Source: Propionibacterium cyclohexanicum
GTDB taxonomy: Bacteria; Actinomycetota; Actinomycetes; Propionibacteriales; Propionibacteriaceae
Assembly (NCBI RefSeq): GCF_900111365.1
Contig: NZ_FOGZ01000006.1
Span: 54,633-118,632, forward strand
DNA length: 64,000 nucleotides
Reading direction: 5' to 3'
How positions within the stretch are numbered: the first letter of the stretch is position 1; every line of letters begins with the position of its first letter. Positions 8,541-15,613 of this stretch are shown here, in pieces. The notes below the pieces were generated by a model. It did no database searches. It was given only the letters and a program-made list of their open reading frames with translations, and was not told the origin of the DNA. The translations under genes were made by a program, and so were the position numbers.

Positions 8541-10586
8541 TCAAAGAGTTTCGGCCTTGGCTTGGCTTCCGGATTGAAGTTGGAGAGGGCTCTCTTCGTG
8601 ATCGATGCCATAGTGTTCCTTGCCGGGTTGGAAGTTAAGCAGGCGCAGTGCATTGGCTACGACGAGCAGGGTGGAGCCTTCGTGTATCAGGACGACCAGG
8701 CCGATATTGAGCCCGCTGAAGGTCATTATGATTAGGAAAACAACAACCAGCATGCTGGCGGCGAGGTTCTGTGCAATGATCCGGCTGGTGGCCCGGCTCA
8801 GTCTGACACCGAACGGTACCCGGCCCAGGTCGTCGCTCATCAGCGCGATGTCGCAGGTTTCCAGTGCCACCGCCGAGCCTGCGGCTCCCATGGCTATAGC
8901 CACGTCGGCTTTGGCCATGGCTGGGGCGTCATTCACGCCGTCGCCGACCATGGCGATGGGCTGGTGCTGTTCACGCAGTGTGCTGATCTGGGTGACCTTG
9001 TCTTCGGGCAGCAGGCCTCCCAGCGCGACATCGACTCCGACCTCGCGTCCTACGGCGTCGACGACAGGCTGGTTGTCGCCGGAGATCATGACCATCTGAT
9101 CGACGCCGGATTCGCGCAGCGCCTTCATGACCTGGATCGATTCACGGCGCGCCTGATCCATCACACCGACCAGGCCTAGGAAATTCCCGTCGTAGCGTAC
9201 GATCATGGTGGTCTGACCACTGTTCTGGGTTTGGCAATAGCTCTCTTGGAGCCCGGTCGGCAGGTCCAGCCCTTGTTCGCTGAACATGCGCAGGTTGCCC
9301 ACTTGCACGGGCTTGCCGTCAACAGTGGCGGTCAGGCCGCGTCCCGTCACGGCGTGCAGGTCGGCGGCTTTGAGTGTCTGGTCAACTGGAATCCGGCTGG
9401 TCAAATCACGGACGATGGCTGTAGCCAGCGGGTGGTCGCTCAGGGACTCGACGGCGACGAGAACCGGGACGAGCGCTTCGCCAGCAGGCCCTGGAACCGG
9501 TTTGAGGGCCGTCACGCTGGGCGTGCCCCAGGTCAGAGTCCCGGTCTTGTCGAAGGCGATGGCTTTGACGCGTCCGAGGGTCTCCAGCGGAGCGCCGCCC
9601 TTGACCAGCACCCCGGCGCGTGCCGCCCTAGCAATGCCGGCGAGCACCGCCGCTGGCGTGGCTATGGCCAAGGCGCAAGGGCTGGCGGCGACGAGTACGG
9701 TCATAGCGAGATAGAACGCGTCTTTGAAACCGTTGCTGAGAACTAGCCACGAGACGAGTAGTGTGGCGATGACGCCGAGGATGACTGCGGGAACGTACCA
9801 GCGTTGGAACCGGTCGATGAACAACTGGGTCGGCGAGGCGGTCTGGTCGGTGCTGGTCACCAGTTCGACAACGCGGCTGAGGGTCGAGTCGGCTGCGGTC
9901 GCGCTCACCTGGATTTCCAGCGCTCCGCTGCCGTTGACGGTGCCCGCAAAGACCTTGTTTGCGGCGGGAATGGCGTCGGCGTTCCGCATGTCTCGCTGCG
10001 GATCGGCCACAGGCTCCTTCTCTACAGGAATGGATTCGCCCGTGACTGCCGACTGATCCACAGCTGACATTCCCGAGATCACGAATCCATCGGCGGAAAT
10101 CCGTGAGTTCGGGCGCACAACGACCACATCGCCGACGCGCAGGTCTTCGACCGGCACTTCGACCGCCTCTGCGCCGTCCCGCCGCACGAGCGCCGTGCGC
10201 GGCGCAAGCTGGGCGAGCGACTCGATCGACCTGCTCGCTCGACCCATGGCGTAAGCTTCCAGCGCGTGTCCCAAGGAGAACAGGAACAGCAGCACCGCCC
10301 CCTCGCCCCATTTGCCGATAGCGCCCGCCCCTATGGCGGCGACCAACATCAGGAAGTCGACCTCGAACTTGCCACGCAAGGTCGAGGCGATCGCCTCCTT
10401 GAAGGTGAAGAACCCGCCGAAGAAGTACGTAGCGAGGAAGAAGGCCAAGGGCAGCCCCACCAGGGGTACACGCAGAATGTATTCGGAGACCATCCCGGCC
10501 GCGTATGTTGCTCCTGCGAGGATAGCGAACCACAGCTCGATGTTGGACGTGCCGTGTTCTTGCTTGACATCTGAAGTAGTGTTCAT
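8541..10586 (-). CDS. P1B-4-type heavy-metal-transporting P-type ATPase
   Basis: This 681-residue pump has the P-type hallmarks: TGES in the actuator domain, the phosphorylation site DKTGTLT, the HP motif SDHPLATA and GDGVNDAPAM. The sixth membrane helix carries SPC (ASPCALAIATP) instead of CPC, and the last helices carry HEGSTLLVVANALRLL. SPC with HEGxT defines subgroup P1B-4, exporters of cobalt, iron or related divalent metals. There is no N-terminal metal-binding domain, normal for the subgroup, and the C-terminus has no His-rich tail. ATG 10586 is preferred over GTG six bases upstream. A divergent SmtB-type repressor shares its promoter region, a standard metal-resistance arrangement. 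Confidence 0.9.
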   Translation of the reverse strand: MNTTSDVKQEHGTSNIELWFAILAGATYAAGMVSEYILRVPLVGLPLAFFLATYFFGGFFTFKEAIASTLRGKFEVDFLMLVAAIGAGAIGKWGEGAVLLFLFSLGHALEAYAMGRASRSIESLAQLAPRTALVRRDGAEAVEVPVEDLRVGDVVVVRPNSRISADGFVISGMSAVDQSAVTGESIPVEKEPVADPQRDMRNADAIPAANKVFAGTVNGSGALEIQVSATAADSTLSRVVELVTSTDQTASPTQLFIDRFQRWYVPAVILGVIATLLVSWLVLSNGFKDAFYLAMTVLVAASPCALAIATPAAVLAGIARAARAGVLVKGGAPLETLGRVKAIAFDKTGTLTWGTPSVTALKPVPGPAGEALVPVLVAVESLSDHPLATAIVRDLTSRIPVDQTLKAADLHAVTGRGLTATVDGKPVQVGNLRMFSEQGLDLPTGLQESYCQTQNSGQTTMIVRYDGNFLGLVGVMDQARRESIQVMKALRESGVDQMVMISGDNQPVVDAVGREVGVDVALGGLLPEDKVTQISTLREQHQPIAMVGDGVNDAPAMAKADVAIAMGAAGSAVALETCDIALMSDDLGRVPFGVRLSRATSRIIAQNLAASMLVVVFLIIMTFSGLNIGLVVLIHEGSTLLVVANALRLLNFQPGKEHYGIDHEESPLQLQSGSQAKAETL

Positions 10587-10589
10587 ACA

Positions 10590-10635
10590 CACAACAGTAC
10601 ATCATAATATTTGGATATGTAAATATCATGTTGTG
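10590..10635. promoter_or_regulatory. AT-rich operator/promoter between metal ATPase and its repressor
   Basis: An AT-rich island in high-GC DNA lies between two divergent start codons. It contains an inverted repeat ATATTT-N8-AAATAT (10607-10626), the spacing seen in ArsR/SmtB 12-2-12 operators. An outer inverted pair, CACAACA (10590-10596) and TGTTGTG (10629-10635), encloses it. Binding of the adjacent repressor here would control both genes; this is inferred from the symmetry and position. Confidence 0.65.
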
Positions 10636-10660
10636 GGGTGTCGCCTGTAGAATGATTCTC

Positions 10661-10999
10661 ATGAAGAAGACCCAGACGACCCCGAGCATGCCCACTCTCA
10701 GCGAGGAGGACGCGCAGTATCTCGCCGAGGTCATGCGGGCCTTGGCCTCGCCGCTGCGGCTGCGGATTCTTAGCTGTTTGCTTGAAGGTCCCGCCACAGT
10801 CAGCGAGCTGTGCGAGAGGCTGAGATCGGCACAGGCAGCGGTATCGAATCACCTGCGGCTGCTGCGCCACCTGAATCTCGTGACCGGCGACCGTCAAGGA
10901 CGGAACATCTACTACCGGCTCTTCGATGAGCATGTCAACGACCTACTCAATCAGGCCATCGGCCACGCATCCCACCTGTCCGACCGAATTGCAAAGTAA
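10661..10999 (+). CDS. ArsR/SmtB-family metal-responsive repressor
   Basis: This 112-residue winged-helix protein starts at ATG 10661; an ORF extension upstream would run across the operator. The DNA-reading helix is ATVSELCERLRSAQAAVSNHLRLL. The last helix has DEHVNDLLNQAIGHASH, the Asp/His-His/His pattern of the SmtB/NmtR alpha-5 metal site for zinc, cobalt or nickel. A cysteine in ELCERL could add to a second site, but a full ELCVC motif is absent. It is divergent from the P1B-4 ATPase and most likely represses it until metal binds. Confidence 0.88.
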   Translation: MKKTQTTPSMPTLSEEDAQYLAEVMRALASPLRLRILSCLLEGPATVSELCERLRSAQAAVSNHLRLLRHLNLVTGDRQGRNIYYRLFDEHVNDLLNQAIGHASHLSDRIAK

Positions 11000-11063
11000 T
11001 CCTTCGCAACTTGGAGCCCACAAGCCCCAGCATCATAAAGTGAAGAGGCAGCACGAAAGCCGA

Positions 11064-11657
11064 CTAGCGCGGGAGCAGTCGCAGTGAATCGATCGCCGTG
11101 GCGGCTTGCAGTGGGAGGACGCCGTTGCCGAGGACGGTGATCTGCTGGCTGTTGGTCAGTTCGCTGTGCTGGGGGTCGGTGACCCATCCTTGGGGCAGTC
11201 CCATGAGCCATTCGACGAAGGCCGGCGCTGGGCGTGGGCCTTCGGTCTGGTTCAGGAGCGCGGGTGCTGGGGCTTGTCGTCCGGTGATGCGCTGCCAGCG
11301 GGCGATGGCTGAACCGTAGCGTCCCCATTGTCGAAGAGTTGCTCGATCAGGGGCCACAGGGTCTCCGATTCGCCGCTCCTGTTCGCTGAGCCATGCGGCC
11401 CGTTCAGGGCGAGGTCGATGATCTGGTGCGAGAGCGCGATCGTGCCTCGACGCGCTCGTACGTGCTCCAGGCTCTCTCCGCCCCATTGCGAGTCCGAGGC
11501 CAGGGGCGTGCGGAATCTGACGATGGGCGAGGATGAAGACGCGAAACCGGTGGTGGGGAGCGCCGACAAGGGCAGCGGGTATGCCGACCCATCGCGCAGA
11601 CATCCGCAGGTCGGCCAGATCGCCGAGTACATCACTTATGCGGAATTCCGCATAAGC
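11064..11657 (-). pseudogene. C-terminal part of an element-borne cytosine-5 DNA methyltransferase, separated by a RIT insertion
   Basis: The frame here continues the N-terminal part at 14,774-15,304. It reads AYAEFRISDVLGDLADLRMS, then GAPHHRFRVFILAH, a variable region and conserved motifs IX-X near the end (FVEWLMGLPQGWV; LTNSQQITVLGNGVLPLQA). Without the inserted 3116 bases the gene encodes 374 residues in one frame. An internal ATG at 11603 exists but could only give the target-recognition half, without cofactor or catalytic motifs. The fragment is therefore non-functional on its own unless the insertion is lost. Confidence 0.85.
11635..11656. repeat. 22-bp perfect palindrome at the RIT insertion edge
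   Basis: CTTATGCGGAA followed by its exact reverse complement lies two bases outside the RIT left end, within methyltransferase codons (Y-A-E-F-R-I). It can form a hairpin or be a dimer binding site. It belongs to the host gene, since it is needed to keep the reading frame. Confidence 0.85.
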
Positions 11658-11751
11658 GCCGGTATGTCGCCCTCGTGGTTATGTTGACCGGTGTCGCCGG
11701 GCCGCGTGGCTGCTGGGCTCGGGGGCTTTGCCGGTCAACATAACCATCGGC
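11658..11751 (+). repeat. RIT left terminal inverted repeat with internal inverted 16-mers
   Basis: The repeat contains TGGTTATGTTGACCGG at 11676-11691 and its reverse complement at 11731-11746, separated by 39 GC-rich bases. Each 16-mer is a likely recombinase binding site, and the paired arrangement resembles the inverted arms around a crossover region. The whole repeat recurs inverted at 14680-14773. Confidence 0.9.
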
Positions 11752-11755
11752 CGTG

Positions 11756-12748
11756 TCATTGGTTCTTGAGGAACGCGAGTAGCGCGTCGGAGGCTTGATA
11801 GCGGGCTGGCGGCTGTTCGTCGATGGTGGGGAGCCGGTCGAGGGTTCGGCGTTTGAGTTCCAGATCGGCGTGGAGGTAGATCTGCGTGGTCTGGATGTTC
11901 GCGTGCCCGAGCCAGAGCGCGATGCTCGCGGTGTCGATCCCGGCGTGGAGGAAGCTCATCGCGCAGGTGTGCCGCAGCGTGTGCGGGGTGACGTTCTTCG
12001 CGGCGATTGAAGGACATCGTCCTGCCGCGGTCGCCGCGTGCCGGGCGACGAGTTTGCCGACCGCGACCCTGGTCAGGGGCGTCCCTACGTGGGAAGGGAA
12101 CAAGGGCGTGTCGGGTGCGGCGGGGAGCTCGCGGAACCAGGCGGTCAAGAGCGTGGTGGTGTTTTTCTGGAGCGGGATGACACGCTGTTTGCGTCCCTTG
12201 CCGACGCATTCGAGCTGACTGCGCAGCCCGATCTGGATGTCGCTGATGCGGAGGCTGACCAGTTCGCTGACGCGGAGCCCGGTCTGGATGCCCAGGTGCA
12301 GCAGGAGCCTGTCGCGCCTGCCGAGCCATGTATCCGTGTCCGGCGCGCCGATCAGAGCCTCGGCCTCGGGGACGGTGAGGAACGAGACGAGGGTGGTCTT
12401 TGTTCGTTTCGCGGGGATCGCGAGGACCTGGCTGATCGTGGCGATCGAGTCCGGGGCGCGGTAGCTGGCGTAGGTGAAGAACGACCGCAGTGCCGCCCGG
12501 CGGGCGTTGCGGGTCGCCGCGGAGTTCCCTCGGACGGTCTCCAGATGTTGCAGGAATCCGCCGACCAGGTCCGCGTTCAAGTCGGCCAACGTCAGCCCGG
12601 ACGGGGCGACGCCGGTCGCGTCCTGGGCATAGAGCAACAGCAGCCGGAACGTGTCGGCGTAAGCGGCTTTCGTATGAACACTGGCGTTCAGGTGCCGGTC
12701 GAGCTTGTCGGTGAAGAAGCTCTGCAGCAGCGGTGCGAGGTCACTCAT
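11756..12748 (-). CDS. RIT tyrosine recombinase C
   Basis: This 330-residue integrase-fold protein has an N-terminal SAM-like core-binding domain and a C-terminal catalytic domain. The Arg-His-x-x-Arg-Tyr set is intact: TGLRVSELVSLRISD, HTLRHTCAMSFLHAG, WLGHANIQTTQIYLHAD (each a separate stretch). ATG 12748 overlaps the stop of the second recombinase (ATGAGTGA), so I prefer it to the 31-codon upstream extension. It is the last of three genes and ends only a few bases inside the left terminal repeat. It probably acts with the other two in element movement; the split of work among them is not known from sequence. Confidence 0.88.
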   Translation of the reverse strand: MSDLAPLLQSFFTDKLDRHLNASVHTKAAYADTFRLLLLYAQDATGVAPSGLTLADLNADLVGGFLQHLETVRGNSAATRNARRAALRSFFTYASYRAPDSIATISQVLAIPAKRTKTTLVSFLTVPEAEALIGAPDTDTWLGRRDRLLLHLGIQTGLRVSELVSLRISDIQIGLRSQLECVGKGRKQRVIPLQKNTTTLLTAWFRELPAAPDTPLFPSHVGTPLTRVAVGKLVARHAATAAGRCPSIAAKNVTPHTLRHTCAMSFLHAGIDTASIALWLGHANIQTTQIYLHADLELKRRTLDRLPTIDEQPPARYQASDALLAFLKNQ

Positions 12749-13670
12749 GGCCGGCTCCTGCGTTCTGGATGCGTTCGGCGAGAGCGGCGGCGAGTTCGGG
12801 CGTGTTCGAGAGATACCAGTAGGTGGATTCCGGGCTGACATGGCCGAGCCAGGTCGAGAGCACTGGCATCATCTGATCGACGTCTCCGCCTGCGCGGATG
12901 TGTTCGATGAGCGTGTTCGTCGCGAACGAGTGCCGCAGATCATGCAGCCTCACTGCGGGCTGGGTCGGCCCGCCAGACAGGCCCGCCATCGTGCGGATCT
13001 CTTGGAACGTCTGGCCCGCGGTCGATCTCGCGATCCGGGTGCCGCGACGCGCGACGAACACGGCCGTGGTCTTCGGTTCTGGGAACGTGCGATCCCGAAG
13101 CCGCTGGAACCTCCGGGTCGCGGCCAGTGTCGAGGCATGGATCGGAACGAGCCGGGACTTGCCGAACTTCGTGTCTGTGACCCGCAGCCAGCCGCCGTCG
13201 CTGTCCTCATCGGCGGTGATATCGGTGTCGTTGAGATTCCGGGCCTCGCTGATCCGTAGCCCGGTCACGGTCAGCAGCCCGAGAAGTGTCTGCCAGGACG
13301 CCGCGCGGACCGTCGGGCTCAGCCGGCCCGCCGCCGACAGCAGCGCGTCGACCTGCGGCGGGGTGAGAATCATCGGGTGAGCACGGTGACTGCCGTAGGG
13401 GTTGCCGTCGACCAGCGGAATCTCCGTAGCGGGGTCGAACCAGGCGGCGTGCTGGGCGAACTGGCGGATGTGGTTGAGGCGTTCCGAGACCGTGCGGCGG
13501 GAGAACTGCAAGACCCACTCGGTGGCCAGGTCGCGGCGGATCGTCGGCTCGCCGTGTTCGTCCATCCAGGTCACGAACGCGTCGAGCGTCTTGCCCGGTG
13601 CGGTCAGCTTGAACCCCAGCGCCCGCCGGGTCGCGAGGTAGCTGTCCGCGAGGGCGCGCAGATCGCTCAT
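12741..13670 (-). CDS. RIT tyrosine recombinase B
   Basis: This 309-residue tyrosine recombinase has the full catalytic set: TGLRISEARNLNDTD, HDLRHSFATNTLIEH, WLGHVSPESTYWYLS. The start ATG 13670 overlaps the stop of recombinase A (ATGA), evidence of coupled translation; an 11-codon extension is possible but less likely. The LxxTRRALGFKL segment near the N-terminus is common in these middle recombinases. It forms one unit with its neighbours and is transcribed in the same direction as the interrupted methyltransferase. Confidence 0.88.
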   Translation of the reverse strand: MSDLRALADSYLATRRALGFKLTAPGKTLDAFVTWMDEHGEPTIRRDLATEWVLQFSRRTVSERLNHIRQFAQHAAWFDPATEIPLVDGNPYGSHRAHPMILTPPQVDALLSAAGRLSPTVRAASWQTLLGLLTVTGLRISEARNLNDTDITADEDSDGGWLRVTDTKFGKSRLVPIHASTLAATRRFQRLRDRTFPEPKTTAVFVARRGTRIARSTAGQTFQEIRTMAGLSGGPTQPAVRLHDLRHSFATNTLIEHIRAGGDVDQMMPVLSTWLGHVSPESTYWYLSNTPELAAALAERIQNAGAGHE

Positions 13671-14605
13671 CGCGTCCACCTGCCCGATGCCGCACTCGGC
13701 CATTCCGAGACGAGCTGCGTGAGCCGGTTCGTGTCGACTTTCGCGTAGATCGCGGTCGTGCGCAGATGCGCGTGCCGCAGCAGCCCCTGGACTTCCTGCA
13801 GCGTCGCGCCCGAGGCGAGTGCCCCGGTCGCGAACGTCTGCCGCAGCCGGTGCGGGCCGAACTTCGTGACACCCGCGTTCACGCAGAGCTGTCGAACAGC
13901 GCCGCAGACCCCGTTCGCTGTCAACGGCTGGACCGGCGCGATCACGGTCCAGAACACCTCGTCACCTTCAACAAGGCCGCCGCGACCGTTCAGGACATAG
14001 TCTTCCAGCGCTTTCCCGACCTCGTCGGGCAGCGGGAGCTCGTCGACCCGGTCGCCCTTCCCGTGGATGCGGAGGCTGCCGGTCTGCCAGCCGATATCGC
14101 CCAGCCGCAGGCCGGCGATCTCGCAGGCCCGCAGTCCGAGTCCGGTCAGCAGCAGCAAGATCGCCCGGTCCCGCAACCCCTTCGGGGAGCGCGGATCGAG
14201 ACTGTCGAACAGCATCTCGATCGTCCCGGCAGGGACCGGGTCAGGGATCGATGAGAGCCGCCATGCGGCGGCATGCGGAACCACGCCGGCGAAGTCCTGG
14301 CCGGTTCGGCCCGTGCGGTGGCAGAACTGCAGAAACGAGCGCAGCATCACCATCTGCTTACCCAGCGTCGACGCCTTCAACCCGCGGGCGGCTTCGAGGT
14401 TCACCCACTCGATCACGGTCGCGGCCGTCAGCGCCCGCAGCGTGTCATCGACCGGTGCGGGCAGCCACTCCACGAAGCCCGCGACACGGGCCGTGTAAGC
14501 GGCGGCGGTGCGATCCTGCGTCGATCGCTCCCGCAGCAGCCACCCTTCGAACTCGTCCAGCACGACACGCGTGTCCGCGCGGCGTTGATCACGATGAATC
14601 ACCAT
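13667..14605 (-). CDS. RIT tyrosine recombinase A
   Basis: This 312-residue tyrosine recombinase is first in the trio. A SAM-like N-terminal domain (AYTARVAGFVEWL) is followed by catalytic motifs TGLGLRACEIAGLRLGD, HRLRQTFATGALASG and LRHAHLRTTAIYAKVD, so Arg, His-x-x-Arg and Tyr are present. ATG 14605 has AAGGAGG six bases upstream. About 75 bases separate the start from the right terminal repeat and must hold the promoter, unless transcription comes from the methyltransferase gene. Confidence 0.88.
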   Translation of the reverse strand: MVIHRDQRRADTRVVLDEFEGWLLRERSTQDRTAAAYTARVAGFVEWLPAPVDDTLRALTAATVIEWVNLEAARGLKASTLGKQMVMLRSFLQFCHRTGRTGQDFAGVVPHAAAWRLSSIPDPVPAGTIEMLFDSLDPRSPKGLRDRAILLLLTGLGLRACEIAGLRLGDIGWQTGSLRIHGKGDRVDELPLPDEVGKALEDYVLNGRGGLVEGDEVFWTVIAPVQPLTANGVCGAVRQLCVNAGVTKFGPHRLRQTFATGALASGATLQEVQGLLRHAHLRTTAIYAKVDTNRLTQLVSEWPSAASGRWTR

Positions 14606-14679
14606 CTCGGTCCTCCTTGACCTGACGCCAGACGATCACCGTGACCGCCCAGTCAGATCAAGCGAACCCCGCCAACAGC

Positions 14680-14773
14680 GCCGATGGTTATGTTGACCGG
14701 CAAAGCCCCCGAGCCCAGCAGCCACGCGGCCCGGCGACACCGGTCAACATAACCACGAGGGCGACATGCCGGC
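14680..14773 (-). repeat. RIT right terminal inverted repeat with internal inverted 16-mers
   Basis: This is the reverse complement of the left repeat apart from one base. The two 16-mers lie at 14685-14700 and 14740-14755. On the minus strand the methyltransferase frame runs into it and stops at TGA (14744-14746), adding eight foreign residues (GMSPSWLC). Confidence 0.9.
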
Positions 14774-15304
14774 TCCCATAGCCCGCAGAGGTCGAGCTGC
14801 GCCGTCTGCCAGATGCCACGGGTCGGGTCCCAGGTCGCGAAGGGTTGCATCCGCAGGGGTTGCGAGGTCGGGGTTGCATTGCTCATTGTTGTCTCCTTGC
14901 GTTGGGAGTCGGATGGCGGTCGCGGAGAGCAGTCCGCGCACGTTCTCGATGACGACCCACTCCGGTTGCAGCGCGTCGATGGCTTCGGCCATATGCGACC
15001 ACAGACCAGAACGAGTGCCGGGCTTCAAACCCGCCTTCTTGCCGGCCGTGCTCACGTCCTGGCAGGGAAACCCGCCGATGAGGATGTCCACCGGCTCGAC
15101 CTGATTCCAGTCGATGGCGGTGATGTCGCCCAGGTTCGGCGCGTCCGGCCAGTGATGGGCGAACAGCTCGGCGACGGGCTGGTTGATCTCGGAAGACCAG
15201 ATGGTCTGGGCGTTGAAGGCGTGCTCGACGGCCAGGTCGAGGCCACCGTAGCCGCTGAACAGCGACCCGACCCGAAGCCGGGGCGAGTGAGTGGTGTCGT
15301 GCAT
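14744..15304 (-). pseudogene. N-terminal part of the RIT-interrupted cytosine-5 DNA methyltransferase
   Basis: The first 178 codons are methyltransferase and the last eight are RIT sequence. Motif I (LFSGYGGLDLAVEHAF) binds S-adenosylmethionine, PCQDVS holds the catalytic cysteine and VVIENVRGL is motif VI. The target-recognition half is displaced 3.1 kb downstream, so no active enzyme can be made. Its location between ardC and the relaxase suggests it once methylated the element or host DNA to avoid restriction on transfer. The recognition sequence cannot be read from the protein. Confidence 0.9.
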
Positions 15305-15613
15305 GAGGGCTCCCCGTGACGGGCGACCCCGACAGCGACTTCTCCTGAGCTGCTGCCGGGCTGGTCACCTGTCAGGTGCACGACCCTCCACGCCCGCCAC
15401 TGCCGTCTGCCCGACGATGAGCGCCCGTCGGCCCACCGCGAAGCCTCCGGGATTCGCGGCCTTCTCGGCTGCCCGTCTCGCCGCCGCCCGACCGTCGTCG
15501 TTCCGGCTCTCAGCGCCGTCTTCTGGCCTGCCACACTTCTTTCAACGCGTTAGCGGGCGGCCGTGGCGGGTGCCTGGCTGGTGGCCGGGGCGGCGGGGGT
15601 TCACCTGCCTGGC
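15305..15613. other. Intergenic region between methyltransferase and relaxase; possible gene remnant
   Basis: No confident gene lies here. On the minus strand a 59-codon frame (about 15547-15370) reads like a protein C-terminus, including GRAAARRAAEKAANPGG and ending VEGRAPDR. It follows directly after a stop codon and has no good start, so it looks like the tail of a lost gene. Divergent promoters for the methyltransferase and the relaxase should lie here. An oriT next to the MobF relaxase is also possible, but I see no nick-site motif I can defend. Confidence 0.4.

Larger units (their letters stand above)
11658..14773 (-). mobile_element. Recombinase-In-Trio (RIT) element inserted in a methyltransferase gene
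   Basis: Three consecutive overlapping tyrosine recombinase genes, all leftward, are bounded by near-perfect inverted repeats of about 94 bp (11658-11751 and 14680-14773, one mismatch seen at 11663). This matches the RIT class: ritA, ritB, ritC in fixed order with long terminal repeats. No target duplication beyond an ambiguous GC is visible. Deleting exactly this interval restores a 374-codon methyltransferase frame, which fixes the borders to within a base or two. The three recombinases keep their catalytic residues, so the element may still be active. Confidence 0.9.

Noticed and set aside
11252..11635. 127-codon minus frame beginning MMYSAIW
   Set aside because: Out of frame with the methyltransferase C-terminal part, which has conserved motifs IX-X.
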